From Colletotrichum lupini (Eukaryota > Ascomycota > Sordariomycetes > Glomerellales > Glomerellaceae): a stretch of DNA of 64,000 bases. A program made the position numbers and the translations under genes. The stretch spans positions 5,828,001 to 5,892,000 of the forward strand of contig NC_064675.1 in the NCBI RefSeq assembly GCF_023278565.1. The letters are read 5' to 3'. Below are positions 11,944-25,000 of this stretch, piece by piece. The number at the start of each line of letters is the position of its first letter. Within the stretch, counting starts at the first letter, position 1. A model generated the notes under the pieces. It saw nothing but the letters and a program-made list of their open reading frames with translations. It searched no databases and was not told where the DNA came from.

Positions 11944-12148
11944 TATTAGATTAGAAATTTAATTTGATTATAATATATAACTAACTATATAGGGGCTAAT
12001 TAGGGGCCCTATTTATAATTATTATAGCTAGCTTAACTTATAATTAGAACCTCCTTTTTATACCTACTACGCAGATATTTATATAGTTCAATTAATCTCT
12101 TCGTTAACTACGGTTCGAACTAACTACCCTATAATAAGGATATTAACA
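11944..12148 (+). repeat. 3' LTR of element B (205 bp)
   Basis: It starts TATTAGATTAG and ends GGATATTAACA. The inner end is strongly RIP-mutated and the outer end retains CGAAC/CGTTAAC blocks. Confidence 0.85.
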
Positions 12149-12346
12149 CTCTCGCTATTCCCCCCTAATGCCGCTACCTTGCCTTAATACCGAAGAGAGC
12201 TGGGCTGGGCTCATTGATAAGAAGCGTTCTCCAGCCAGGAACGGAGCGAATGGGCCCCATTCGTCAATCTCCTTTTTAATAATCACTCAAACAATCATCT
12301 TCTGTCTTGTCCGTGCCTAATCCTTTACCTAGCTTTTGTAACTGCC
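12149..12346 (+). promoter_or_regulatory. Transporter side of the former shared promoter
   Basis: Host DNA between element B and the transporter ATG at 12347. A GATAAG motif sits near 12216 (a GATA-factor-type site, not tested) and pyrimidine-rich stretches precede the start codon. There is no coding signal. Confidence 0.4.
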
Positions 12347-15300
12347 ATGGCTCGATTCATTCCAAACGTCTTCAACTTCTGGGTTGTAGTGTTTGTTGCA
12401 ATTGGCTCCATTGCCTGCTCCTATGGCCTCGCAATTATGGGGTAAGCTCTGATCCTCTTCCTTCCCTGTATATGGTTCTCGGTGTTTTCTCTGAGAACAC
12501 TAAGTCGCTGACGGGGTGGAATCGTAGAGCCATCATAGGACAGCCATCGTTCTATGTATCACTAAACCTGGCACCACCGGGCACCCCTGGCTATGAAACC
12601 ACAAGTGCCTTGATCGGAGCCTTTAATGGTACGGCCTATGGTTCTTCCCAAGGACGTCGCGCAAAGCTTTCAACCAAAATGACTAATTATCATTCGCTGT
12701 CATAGGCCTCAGTTCTGCAGGCGCCGTTCTTAGAGCAATCTTTAGTGCCTGGTCTACAGATCGCTTTTCTTATAAACACAGCATACAGCTCGGATCCGCG
12801 ATCATAAGCATCGGAGCCGGTCTCTACGCTAGATCAATCAATACTACAATATTCTTAATCGCGCGTTTTATTACAAGATTTAGCCTCGGGATGCTATTCA
12901 GCGTTCGTCCCCACCTATTAATATCCCTATTATAGGGTAGTTAGTTCGAACCGTAGTTAACGAAAAGATTAATTAAACTATATAAATATTTACGTAATAA
13001 GTATAAAAAAAGAGGTTCTAATTATAAGTTAGGCTAGCTATAATAATTATAAATAGGGCCCCTAATTAGCCCCTGCGCAGTTAGTTATATACCGTAATTA
13101 AATTAAACTTCTAATCTAATACTAACTTTCTCTTTTTTTTATTAATTTAACTATTATAATTAGAAGTATAATTCGACCTCGGGCCCGTTTACTAAGTCGT
13201 CTCCTTTTTCCCCTTTTTTTTTACTCTTTTTATATAACCTATCCCTTTATTTATATAATAACTTTTCCGCTACTTACGAATTATTTTAATCCCTTATTTA
13301 ATACTATTTTTATAAAAGCGTTTATAAGGTTATTTTTATTATTAATTTAATAAATCTTAAATATCTCGCGCCTTTTATACGATTACCTAAGGGCTATAAT
13401 ATTAATTATAAGCCTCTTTTCTTTTATTATTCCTAATTTAATAAAGTATTCGTATAGTAAATAAGAATTAATATAAATAACTATTAAAATAAATAAAAAG
13501 CTAATTCGATTAGTAATCTTCCTTAGCGTTATTAAAATTACGTAAGAGAGGTTAACGTTATTAATTATATTATAAACCTCTAATACTAATATACTTCTTA
13601 TTATTTACTTATTTTTAATTAATAAGTAATAGATTATATTACCGTATATAGTAAATTTGCTCTCGCTTATACTCTTATTAACTAAGATAATAATATACCC
13701 TAATTACGAAGTAAGGTCGTTATTATTTATAAATAACTTATTAATAAAGACGTAAAGCTTATTAATTATAAAGTCGATTAGGTAATAAACGAGACCTTAA
13801 TTAAGATTCGTTTATTACTACTTAAGCCGCTTATTAAGTACCTCGACGTCTCGTTTAGTTAAATCTATAGCTTATACTACTTTAATATAATTAAAAGTTG
13901 CTTTAAGTTAATAAATACTTATAATATATACTCTTTATATAAGCTTAGCCTTATACTGCTTTTTAATATTAGTTACGTTCGGATCGATAAAGTTAATCTT
14001 TTTACCCTACCCCTTTTACTAAAAAACGACGGTTTCCTCTTTAATTATAAAAATCCTATTATTAAATACTAAGGGGGTATTTATTATAAAGACCTCTTTT
14101 AGCTTCGCTACGAAGCCCGCTTTTTAGAGCTCCTTATCCTCCTTTTTTATAAAATTAATATCGGATAGGCCTAATATATCGTTAGTTTATATTCTAACGA
14201 TTTTAAATTAATTACTTTCGTACTCTATAATTAGTAAATATAGGTCGTACGTAGAGGTAACTATTAATAATTAATTAATATAAAAATCGTAATAAGTAGC
14301 TTATTAATAAGTACCCGATTCTATAAGCTTATATAGTAGCTTAAGTACTTTAATAATCGTGCTTTTTAAGTACTTACTAGCTATTTTTTTTAGTAAATAG
14401 GCTAGGATCTTTTTTATAAGCCCTGTAGCTAATTAAGTATAGGCCTAGGTAATATTATAGCTTTAAATCTTATATCCTTTCTTTTATAATAATACTATTA
14501 GTACTATTATTAATCGTTAGTTATAGCGCTATATAATAAGCGATTATATAAGTAGCGTTGTCTTTTTAACGTCGCCGTATCCTTAAATTACGTATTTAGA
14601 TTTCTTATATAACTAGGGTATTCCTTTCTTTTTAATCTTACGAACTATTCGTAATTTAAATATATAGAGGTTTATATATTTTTCTAAGTTATATAAGATA
14701 AATCGATAGACCCCTCGATTATAAAGAGTATCTACTTTAATAAGATCTAATCCCTTATATAGCTTTCTGATAGTTATAATTACGCCTTCTTTACGTAGTT
14801 TAACTACTAGCTCGAAATTAGCTTTCTTTTTTATTATATAAAAAGTATTAATTACCTCGTTGTTAGTAATAAATTACCGCGTTAGGGCTTATTATTATAG
14901 TTTTTTACGACGTCTTATTAGTAGTATTAGTACCCTTTTAGTAATTTTCTCTTCCTTATCGTCTATTAGTACTACTACGACGATTTCGTTAAGGATAATT
15001 TCTTATACTTCTACCGTAGGTTATATAGTTTCCCCTAGCTCTTTTTCTTTTTATAAGTTAGAAATTACCTCGTTAAGATCTATATAGTACGGTTTAACTA
15101 TTATAATTAATACTTCGAGTAGCTAGTTATAATCTTTTATAACTATATAAAAGCGCTCGTTAACGGAAATTAACTTATATAGCCTAGCTTATTATTAAGT
15201 AATTTCGTATTATACTTATATATCCGAATTTAGTAATATATCTAGATTATCCACTATATTAAGCCTATTATATATAGTAATTACTTCGTTAACTTACTTT

Positions 15301-18300
15301 TTTATACTTACCTCGCATAGTACTTATATTACTTTTTTAACTACTCGGGCTCGTTAACTTATATTAATAATAATAGCGAGGCTAAGGTCGTTTTTAAATA
15401 TATTTTAAATACTAATAGCGTTAGTATAAGTCCGTTAGGCCCTATAGTATTATTATAGTATTTAAGTACTATTTAGAGGCATTCGTTATTAGTAGAATCC
15501 GGACCTTTTTTTTAATAATTCTAAACGCCCTTTTTAACTACTAATATGCCTTTTTTATTTTTTTAATACTATAGTACGCTTTAAGAGGTATAACCGTTAG
15601 CTATATACCATAGGCCGTCGTATTATTTCTAAATTTTATTAACTTAAAGCTAGTATTAGCGTCGGTTTTAATATTATCTAGCGGTCCCTAGTATATATTA
15701 ATCTAGCTTTTTCGTAGGGCTACTTATACTATTTTTACTCATAAATCCCAAAGGAATTACCTTACTTAAAAAAATATAGCTACGTCGATTATATATAATA
15801 CTAACTAACTATTTAAGTAAAAGATATTAATAACGATTTCCTAGTTAAAGTTAAGCTTATTACGTAATTTAAACTTAAATCTACGTGGGCTTTGCGTATT
15901 TATTTAGTATTAATAATATACTTTCGTTAACTACTCTAGCGCCTCTATTTCGATATTATTATTATTTAATTATTTTAAGAGGTTATATAGCCTCGTAACT
16001 AACGGGTACCTAAATCTCCAGTATAGTTTTCTAAGCTTACTTTTTATTAAGTAATTAATTAACTTTATATTATTAATAAGCTTTATAAACGTATACTCCT
16101 ATTATTGTTCGACTATTTCGAAGTACTTATTACTAGAGATTTTATTCCTCGTATTATCGAATATAATACTTAGTTAATTTATATCTTTTAAATATAAGAA
16201 AAATAGGGTATTAATAAGTAAAATATAAAAAGTTATCGTTCCGAAATACGTTTTTACTTTTATTATACTTAGGGCGACGATTTCCTTACCTAGGCCGAAA
16301 CTAATCCTCGTAATATTTATTATTAATATATTAAGCGTTATTAACGCGATTTTGTATAGCGCTTAGAATTACCCTTTTTTTTTAGTTAACTATTATAATA
16401 CCTTAGTATTTAAGATAATCCTATAGAAATCGTCTAGGCCGTACTTTTTACTTATGTAAAATACTTATACGAGCTTAGTATTTAAGGGATCTAAGTAGTA
16501 TAAAAAGGACCCCTCTAGCTACCCTTAGATTTACTTAGTACTATGTTCCTTTTCTTTAAATATTAAGAAAGATAGCGTCTTTTTCTTAATTATTAAAAAA
16601 ATAGGCTTCGGCCTTATTAAATTCGCCTTTTAACCGCTTTTATATTCGTTATCTAAGGGACCTTCCCTTATTATTTATAAATAAAAGCTTACTTATTAAG
16701 AGCTTTTATTACCCTCTATTCGTTTAGCCTTATATATTTTTTAAAAGTTAACGGGGTAAAAAAAGAGTAGTTAATATCGTCGATTTTATTATAATTTAAT
16801 TCGTTAGTATAAGAGGTAAAATCTTCCTTATTTTCTAAATCTCTTATAGGGAGTATATATTTTAAGCCGCTACTTTAACTACTATTACTAAGTTCTATAC
16901 CCCTAGATCTACCCTTATATATAATAAAGAATTAATTAAACTAACGAGAGCTAGTTTTACTATCTACTACCCTCGACTTTTTATACTATTTATATAATTT
17001 AATACGCTCTTCCTCGGAGTAGTTACTTAATTAATATCTATCCTTTTTATAAATATAATATTACTTTTTTTATTACCCTATTTATAAGTTAAATCTCTAC
17101 CTATTCAACGAATCTAGGCCTTTTTATTAATAATTATTATATCTAGCCTCTTTTCCTTTTTTATTATACGTTCGATCGACTTAATATTATTAATAAGGGC
17201 CGTTATATATTTAGAAATAAGTTTAGTACGGTATTCTTATTTTAATATTAAAACTAAATCTTAGCCTCGAGTAGAGCGTTTCGTAATTTTCGGGTGCTTA
17301 ATATAGGGTTATTTTTATTTTTAGTATATACTAAATTATAGTATAAAAATATTTAACTTTCCGCTCGTTTATTCCCTTATTTAGCTAGGTTTTTATTAAC
17401 TTATCGATTTAATTAATAAGCTCTTTAAAGATCTCTATTCGCAATTTACCCTCTATTATCCTAGCTATAAATATAAGAAAATCGCTCGTAGCTTAAATAG
17501 GAGCTCTAAGTTCTTATTATAAGTCTTAAAGTAGCTTCGGATTACGTTAATTATATTAAAAAAGTCGTTTTAATTAAAATTACGTACCGCTTCGTAATAG
17601 TAATTAGAGGCTTTGCCTATGAGTACGATATTAATTACTAAATAATACTAGTATTCCCTAATTCCGACTTTTTTATAATAATTATAAAATATCGTTAGGG
17701 TTTCTTATAAAACCTTATACTTCCCCCTAGAATATAATTTCTCTTTTAGGAAGATCTTTTTAAAATTTATAAATTACTTTATATTTACTATTAGATTTTT
17801 AATTTTTATATACGATCCCTACGTCGCTATATACTATTAATAACTTCGGGTCGTCTACTTCTTTTTTTATTAACTAATCGGCGCCGAATTTCGTATTAAT
17901 AATAATAATAAGTTATAAATCAAAATAAGTAAAATTATCGATTATTATACTTCTAATACTATATTTTACTCCGGTATATCCTTTTGTAATAATAAATTTC
18001 CGTTAGTAATTATAAGAAGGAAATCTAAGTCGTTTACCTTTTTTCTAAATTCGTTAAAATAATTATACGCTCTATCGACCTATACCTAGTTCTATAGTAC
18101 GAATTCCTCCTCTATAATTGTCGCTATTAATATTTCGTATAGCTTTTATAATTATAATTACGCTAATAATACCCCTCGCTTATAAAAGAATTTATTAACT
18201 ATTTTTATAATTCTTAAGCTTATGCTCGTAAACTATTTATCTAGTTAATAACTAAGGTCGTTTACGATTTCGTAAAATAGGGGTTACCCCTATAGCCCCT

Positions 18301-21300
18301 TTTTCTTATAAACCTTAGTTAAATAGATTAATACTACGTTAATTTACTTATCCTTAAGCTAATCTGTAATTCTATATATTTACGTCCCTTAATAATCCGG
18401 GTTAATATTTACTTATTTATAAAGGATTAGGATTTTATTTAAAATCGGGTTTCGTCCTCTTTTTCCTTACCCTAACTCGCTAAGGGTCGTACTCTAGCTT
18501 ATACTTATATTAATAATTATTAGCGTATTTAATTTTAATAAGGATATATTTAATCCGCGCGCTAGTTATAATAAATCCGTACTTTTACTACTTAACGAAT
18601 TTATTAAAGTTTAAGAAATTCCTACTTCTTCTTACCGTCTCGCTATTATTCTTATTTTTATTATTTTTAATAATTACTACTACCCTTTTAAATTACTAAC
18701 TATTGTACTTATTAAGATCCTCCTTTTTATTTAATATAAAAAAGTAGGTTTCAATAGTTCTTTTTAATAATAATAGTAATAAACGTTTATATTATTATAA
18801 AAAGATATAGTAATTAGTCTCGGGATCTTTACTAGTTATTAATTTCCGCTATTTTATATATTTTTAGCTTTTTAAACCTCGGACTCTTTATAATCTCTAA
18901 ATAGCTTCTTTCTCTGACCTACCTCTTTTAGGGTAGTATTTTATAAGAATAGTTAAAAATAGACGCCGGGTAGTTCGTAAAAGAGCTATATAAGTTATTA
19001 AGAACCGTATAAGTTATTAAATATAGTTAACGAAGTTAAGCTCTTTTTTTTATAAAATCGTAGATTTTAAAAACTTATTAAAAATACTTACTTATTATTT
19101 ATATATAATAAAGTTAAATACTTCAGAAGTTTTATCTTTTACGGCCTCTTAGTACCTTATTTTATATCTTTTAAGCAGTTTTTTTTATAACTTAATTATA
19201 GTTAAGTAATTATCGCTTACTAACGATCCCTTTTATTACTTAGTTAATTTTTTAAAATTAGTAATTTTGCGCCAGGAGCTAGTATAAAAAGAAGCCTTTT
19301 AGCGGCCCTCTAAAGAAAGTTTTTTTTTTTTTAGATCTTCGTCTTTTTAGCCTTTTTTTAAGTTAATAATAACTTTAATAAGAGGTCGTAGGACTATTTT
19401 AGGGTAGCTACTTTCTTTTTAAATTAATTTCCGAGATCCGTAATACTCTTAACTTAATATTATTAAGACCTTTAAATCCCCTCCTCCCTCGTTAAACCGT
19501 CCTCTATATTATATTCTTAAATAATACCTAGGGGGTAATTAAAAGAGCTATAAAGAGGTTATTTAAATCGCGGGCTTAAGGTCGTATTTATAAGATCCTC
19601 GTAATAATAAACTTTTTTATATACTATAAATCTCTTAGCTTAATAATTCTTATAGGGTTACCTTTATTACTAAATAAGAATATTTATATTTAAAAATCCC
19701 TTTTTTTAATTACGTAGTGCTTTTTTATATTATATTATTAAGCTCGTTCGTTGTACTAATTAATTAAGTAAGTAGTTATTATATAAGTATTTCTTTTTAT
19801 TAATTTAACTAGTTAATTTCTAATTATAGGCCGGCTATAGAAAAGTTATTAAATAAAAAAGCTACTCGGGGCGATAGTAAAAGGCTAATTACTTAAGTAG
19901 TTCTATTAATTAACGTAGTTTAATATAGTAAACATTAACCTCTCGTAAGTAATAAAGGGCTACGATTACTTAATTCTATATAGTATTTAAAAATCGCCTC
20001 CTTTTTTATTTACTTTTATAAAGTTAATTAATATAAATCTCTTATTTCGTATAATATTAAAAAGTCGTCTTTTTTACGTAGTAAAATACCTTACTAATTT
20101 ATAATAATAAAATTTAATTACTAATTAGTATTAATATCTCTATTATAGGGTAATTAGTTCGAACCGTAGTTAACGAAGAGATTAATTAAACTATATAAAT
20201 ATCTACGTAGTAAGTATAAAAAAGGAGGTTCTAATCGTAAGTTAAGCTAGCTACGATAATTATAAATAGGGCCCCTAATTGGCCCCTGCGTAGTTGGCTG
20301 TATGCCGCGGTCGAATTGGACTTCTAATCCGACACTACCCACACGCAATTGCAGGTCCGAACTTTGCTAAGCAATAGTCATTAACAGATCATCCCTATGT
20401 ACCAGAGCGAGATTAGCACGCCAGAGACCCGCGGGTTCATGGTGTCGATACATGGTGTAATGATTGGCGTGGGCTATTCGCTGAGCTCTTGGATCAATTT
20501 CGGCGTGTACTTCATCACGGCATCCGGCTCTACATCAAGCTTTCCTTGGCGCTTTCCCATGGCTTTCCAGGCAGCACCCGTCGTAATTCTTCTTGCTGGG
20601 TCCTTTATGCTACCTTACTCTCCAAGATGGCTCATGCGAAAGGGGAGATTCGAAGAAGCCCATATCGTGTTGAAACGCTTGCATGCATCCAACGACGAAG
20701 CCTCCATCGAGCGCGTTGCCAAGGAATTTCACCAAATTCGACGGCAAGTCGAACAAGACCAAGAGAGCCAGGATGGCATCGTCTGGTACGAGCTTTTGCG
20801 GACTGCACCAAATCGCAAGAGGACCATCATCGCCATGATTCTCATGTGGGGGGCCCAGCTCACCGGAACCCTTGTTCTAGCCAACTATGGCGTTCTCCTG
20901 TTCATCAGTCTTGGCCTGAAGGGTTACATGCCATTGCTCCTTCTCGGAATCTGGGTTACAGTTGGCTTCCTCGGAAACATCATTACGGCACTTTTTCTCG
21001 ACCGCTTCGGCCGCCGCAAGTTTCTTCTCGTGGGAATCTCTGGCATCCTGGTCTCGCTCATTTGTGAATGCGCCTTGCAGGCCAGATGTCTCGGTACAGA
21101 CAACATTGCAGGTCTGAATGCTGCCGTCTTTTTCATCTATCTCTTCATCGCATTCTTTGGGTGCTGCATAGATGCGACGCAGTTCGTGTATCTGACAGAG
21201 ATCTTCCCGAACCACATTCGCAGCCAGGGAAGCGCCTTTTGCATCGTCAACAGCGCTCTAGCATCGCTGGTCATGCTCATGGTCGCACCGATTGCCCTGG

Positions 21301-21578
21301 AGAAAATCACCTGGAGGTTCTTCCTTGTTCTCATTGTACCTACAGCATGCTACCTGTTGGTCATTTTTCTCTACTTCCCCGAGACTTCCAAGAAGTCTCT
21401 CGAAGATATTAACGAGGCCTTTGGCGAGAAAGTGGCTGTCCACTACACCCACGCTACTCGGGCTGAGGAAGAGGAGTACAGAAAGGCTGCCGACCATGAG
21501 ATGGATTCCAACATCAATAGTACGCCAAAAGATGATGGCGTCGTACATCATGTGGAAAGGTCTTCAGGTTATGTTTAA
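12347..21578 (+). CDS. MFS sugar-type transporter, 4 exons (527 aa), intron 3 carries a 7.4-kb retrotransposon
   Basis: My model: exons 12347-12441, 12528-12628, 12706-12902, 20388-21578 (1584 nt, frame kept). Donors are GTAAGC, GTACGG and GTTCGT; acceptors are GTAG, ATAG and ACAG. The product is a 12-helix plasma-membrane sugar/H+ symporter-type protein. The N-terminal exon encodes a first helix (VFNFWVVVFVAIGSIACSYG); other marks are STDRF in the loop 2-3 position, YQSEISTPETRG at 136, PYSPRWL near 208, DRFGRRK at 336, TEIFPNHIRSQ near 401, and PETSKKSLEDINEAFG at 462. Length is normal for the family. Element C lies inside intron 3 with a CCACC/CTACC duplication. No stop is present, but intron 3 is about 7.5 kb, far above the usual fungal size, so splicing is doubtful. 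Exon 3 has Arg at positions usually Gly (AVLRAIF, FITRFSLG), possibly RIP leakage. Substrate unknown. Confidence 0.85.
12916..13121 (-). repeat. 3' LTR of element C (206 bp)
   Basis: Read on the minus strand it ends ...GGGATATTAATA at 12916. It is heavily AT-shifted over its whole length apart from GGGCCCCTAATTAGCCCC. Confidence 0.85.
20129..20334 (-). repeat. 5' LTR of element C (206 bp)
   Basis: The outer end (20280-20334) keeps GGCCCCTGCG, GCCGCGGTCG and AATCCGACA nearly unmutated. The inner end is RIP-mutated. Confidence 0.85.
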
Positions 21579-21875
21579 TGGTCCAAAGTTGGAGGACTAC
21601 GATGGAACGACTATCGAAACTAGACACATGTTTGGAAGTGTGAATGAGTGAGCACACTCGCAGATTTTTTGGCATGGACGCTTGCTTTCGGTTACCTTGT
21701 TTCGAGCTGGATGCTTCGAGAATCTTTTTAGCAGCCCCGACCTTTTGCCCAGCTAATGTTCGAATGCACTGAAATCCTAGATAGCATTTTGTCTACCATT
21801 CTTACTTCATCTAACGAAGGGTTATCTCAACGTGCTACTGTCTAATAACAATCGAGATATTCACCAATGGTCAGG
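21579..21875. other. 3' flank of the transporter gene
   Basis: Ordinary-composition host DNA between the transporter stop and element D. On the minus strand CCAATGG near 21865 continues the frame of the truncated gene at 36916-37130 to a TGA, if element D and one TSD are removed (Pro-Asp-His-Trp-stop). Confidence 0.4.
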
Positions 21876-22077
21876 TATTAGTATCCCTATTATAGGGTAG
21901 TTAGTTCGAACCGTAGTTAACGAAGAGATTAATTAAACTATATAAATATCTACGTAGGTATAAAAAGGAGGTTCTAACCGTAAGTTAGGCTAGCTATAAT
22001 AATCGTAAATAGGGCCCCTAATTAGCCCCTACGTAGTCGGCTATATGCCGCGGTCGAATTAAACTTCTAATCCGATA
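21876..22077 (-). repeat. 3' LTR of element D (202 bp)
   Basis: It begins TATTAGTATCCC on the plus strand and ends AATCCGATA. It carries the same 3-base deletion (CTACGTAGG) as its partner LTR and element A. Confidence 0.85.
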
Positions 22078-25000
22078 CTAACTTTCTCTTTTTTTTATCG
22101 ATTTAACCGCTACGGTTAGAGGTATAATTCGACCTCGGGCCCGTCTACTAGGTCGTCTCCTTTTCCCCCTTTTCTCTATTCTTTTTATATAACCTATCCC
22201 TCTATTCGTACGGTGACTTTTCTACTACTTACGAATTACTCTAATCCCTTATTTAGTACTACTTTTATAAAAGCGTCTACGAGGTTATCTTTACTATTAA
22301 TCTAACGGATCTTAAGTATCTCGCGCTTTTTATACGATTACCTAAGGGCTATAATATCGATTATAAGCCTCTTTTCCTTTATCGTTCTTAATTTAACGAG
22401 GCATTCGTATAGCGAGTAGGAATCGGTATAAATAACCGTTAGAATGGGTAGAAAGCTAATTCGATCGGTAATCTTCCTTAGTGTTATTAAAATCGCGTAG
22501 GAGAGGTTAACGCTATTAACTATACCATAGACCTCCGACGCTAATATACTTCTCGTTACCCGCTTACTTTTAATTAACGAGTAGTAAATTATATTACCGT
22601 ATATAGTAAATTCGCTCTCGCCTATACTCTCGTTAGCTAGGATAATAATATACCTTAATTACGAAGTAAGGTCGTTATTATTCGTAAATAACCTATCGAC
22701 GAAGACGTAGAGCTTACTAATCGTAAGGTCGATTAGGTAATAGACGAGACCTCGATCGAGATTCGTCTATTACTACTTAAGCCGCTTATTAAGTACCTCG
22801 ACGTCTCGTTCGGTTAGATCTATAGCTTACGCTACCCTAGCGTAGTTAAAAGTTACCTCAGGCTAATAAATACTCGTAATATATACCCCTTACGTAAGCT
22901 TAGCCTTATACCGCTTCTTAATATTAGTTACGTTTAGGTCGACGAGGTTAATCTTCTCGCCCTACCCCTTTTACTAAAAAACGACGGTTTCCCCTTTAAT
23001 TATAAGAATCCTACCGTTAAATACTAGGGGGGTGTTTATTATAAGGACCTCTTTTAGCTTTATTATAAAGCCCGCTTTCTAGAGCTCCTTATCCTCCTTC
23101 TTTATAAAGTTAATATCGGATAGGCCTAATATATCGTCGGTCTATATTCCGACGATCCTAAATTAGTTACTTTCGTACTCCGCGACTAGTAAGCACGGGT
23201 CGTACGTAGAGGTAACTATTAATAGTTAATTAATATAAAAATCGTAGTAAGTAGCCTACTAATAGGTACCCGATTCTGCGAGCCTATATAGTGGCTTAAG
23301 CACTTTAATAATCGTACTTTCTAAGTACTTACTAGCTATTTTTTTTAGTAGATAGGCTAGGATTTTCCTTATGAGCCCTGTAGCCGATTGGGTATATACC
23401 TAGGTAATATCACGGCTCTAAATCTCGTATCCCTTCTTCCGTAGCGATGCTATTAGTATTATTATTAATCGTTAGCTATAGCGCTATATAGTAGGCGATT
23501 ATATAAGTAGCGTCGTTTTTTTAACGTCGCCGTACCCCTAAATTACGTGTCTAGACTTCTCGTACGGTTAGGGTGTTCTTTTTTTTTTAATTTTACGAAC
23601 TATTTGCGATTTAAATATGCGGAGGTTTATATACTTTTTTAGATCGTAGAGGATAAATCGATAGACCCCTCGATTACGCAAAGTGTCTACTTCGATAAGA
23701 TCTAATCCCTTATACGGCTTTTTAATAGTTATGATTACGCTTTCTTTGCGTAGTTTAACTACTAGCTCGAAATTAGCTTTCTCTTTTATTATATAAAAGG
23801 TGTTAATTACCTCGTTACTAATAATAAATTGCCGCATTAGTGCTTACCGTCGTAGTCTCCCGCGACATATTAATACCCTTTTAGTAATTTCCTCTTCCTC
23901 GTCGTCTATTAGTACTACTATAACAATTTCGTTAAGGATGATTTCCTATGCCTCTACCGCGGGTTATATAGCTTCCCCTAGCTCTTCTTCTTCTTATAAA
24001 CTAGAAATCACCTCGATAGGATCTATATAATATAGTCTAACTACCGTAATTAATACCTCGAGTAGCTAGTCGCGATCTCTTACGACTACGTAAGAACGCT
24101 CGTTAACGGAAATTAATTTATATAGCCTAGCCTATTATTAAGTAATTTCGCGCTATACTCGTATATCCGAATTTAGGGGTATATTTAAATTAACCCCTAT
24201 ATCGGGCCTATTATACATAGTAATTACCTTATTAACTTACCTTCTTACGCTTACTTCGCGCAGTGCCTATATTACTTTTTTAACTACTTAAGCTCGCTAG
24301 CTTACGTTTAGTAATAGTAATAAGGCTAAGGTCGTTCTTAGATATGCTCTAAATACTAGAAGCGTCGGTATGAGCCCGTTAGGCCCTATAGTATCGCTAT
24401 AGTATTTAAGTACCATCTAGAGGCATTCGTCGTTATCGGAATCGGGATTTTCCTTTTTAATAATTTTAAACGCTCTTTTTAACTACTAGTGCGCCCTTTC
24501 TACCTTTCTAATACTATAGTGCGCTTCGACGGGCACAACTTTTAACTATATACCGTAAGCCGTCGCATTTTTTTTAAATTCTACTAACTTAAAACTAGTA
24601 CTAGCGTCGGTTCTAATACTATCTAGCGGTCCTTAGTATATATCGATCTAGCTTTTTTATAGAGCTACTTATACTATTTTTACTTATAGATCCCGTAAGA
24701 ATTGCCCTACTTAGAATAATATAGCCTCGTCGATTATATATAAGACCGGTCGACTATTTAAATAAAAAATATTAACAACGATCTCTTAATTAAAGTTGAG
24801 CTTATTACGTAATTTAAATTTGAATTTGCGTGGGCTCTGCGTATTTATTTAGTATTAGTAATATACTTTCGTTAACTACTCTAGCGCCCCTATTTTAATA
24901 TTATTATTACCTAAATACTTTAGGAGGTTATATAGCCTCGCGACCGACGAGTAGCTAAATCTCCGGTATAATCGTTTAAGCTTACTTTTTATTAAGTAAT

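Larger units (their letters stand above)
5702..12148 (+). mobile_element. Element B: full-length Ty1/copia retrotransposon (family 1), heavily RIP-mutated
   Basis: It is flanked by a perfect TSD CTCTC (5697-5701 and 12149-12153). The two 205-bp LTRs bracket degenerate gag-pol on the plus strand: a CxxCKK-like knuckle read as IYKKDRY near 8010-8060, copia RT near 10680-10900 (STIIKVLKLLYKL, IYDPCLL) and Ty1-type RNase H near 11400-11760. Every frame is broken by TAA/TAG. Compared with C it lacks about 972 bp at about 6221-6227, where both deletion ends carry AACTAGT. It lies between two divergent genes. Confidence 0.9.
12916..20334 (-). mobile_element. Element C: full-length Ty1/copia retrotransposon (family 1) in transporter intron 3
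   Basis: 7419 bp, minus orientation, with TSD CCACC (12911-12915) against CTACC (20335-20339), one C-to-T apart. On the minus strand the order from 20129 leftwards is gag with a knuckle-like FIKKDRY (near 17060), integrase, RT and Ty1-type RNase H; near 13310-13390 the frame reads SYKRREIFKI and NAFIKVV. All frames are broken by RIP-type TAA/TAG. It is the most complete family-1 copy not interrupted by another element and serves as reference for the deletions in B and D. Confidence 0.9.

Noticed and set aside
14860..15087. Open frames at 14860-15087, 23568-23837, 23800-24030 and 27529-27714
   Set aside because: Chance open stretches in RIP-mutated pol regions of C, D and E; most start at non-ATG codons and they are not conserved between copies.
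20489..21651. Overlapping plus and minus frames across the transporter exon 4
   Set aside because: Shadows of a well-conserved MFS frame.
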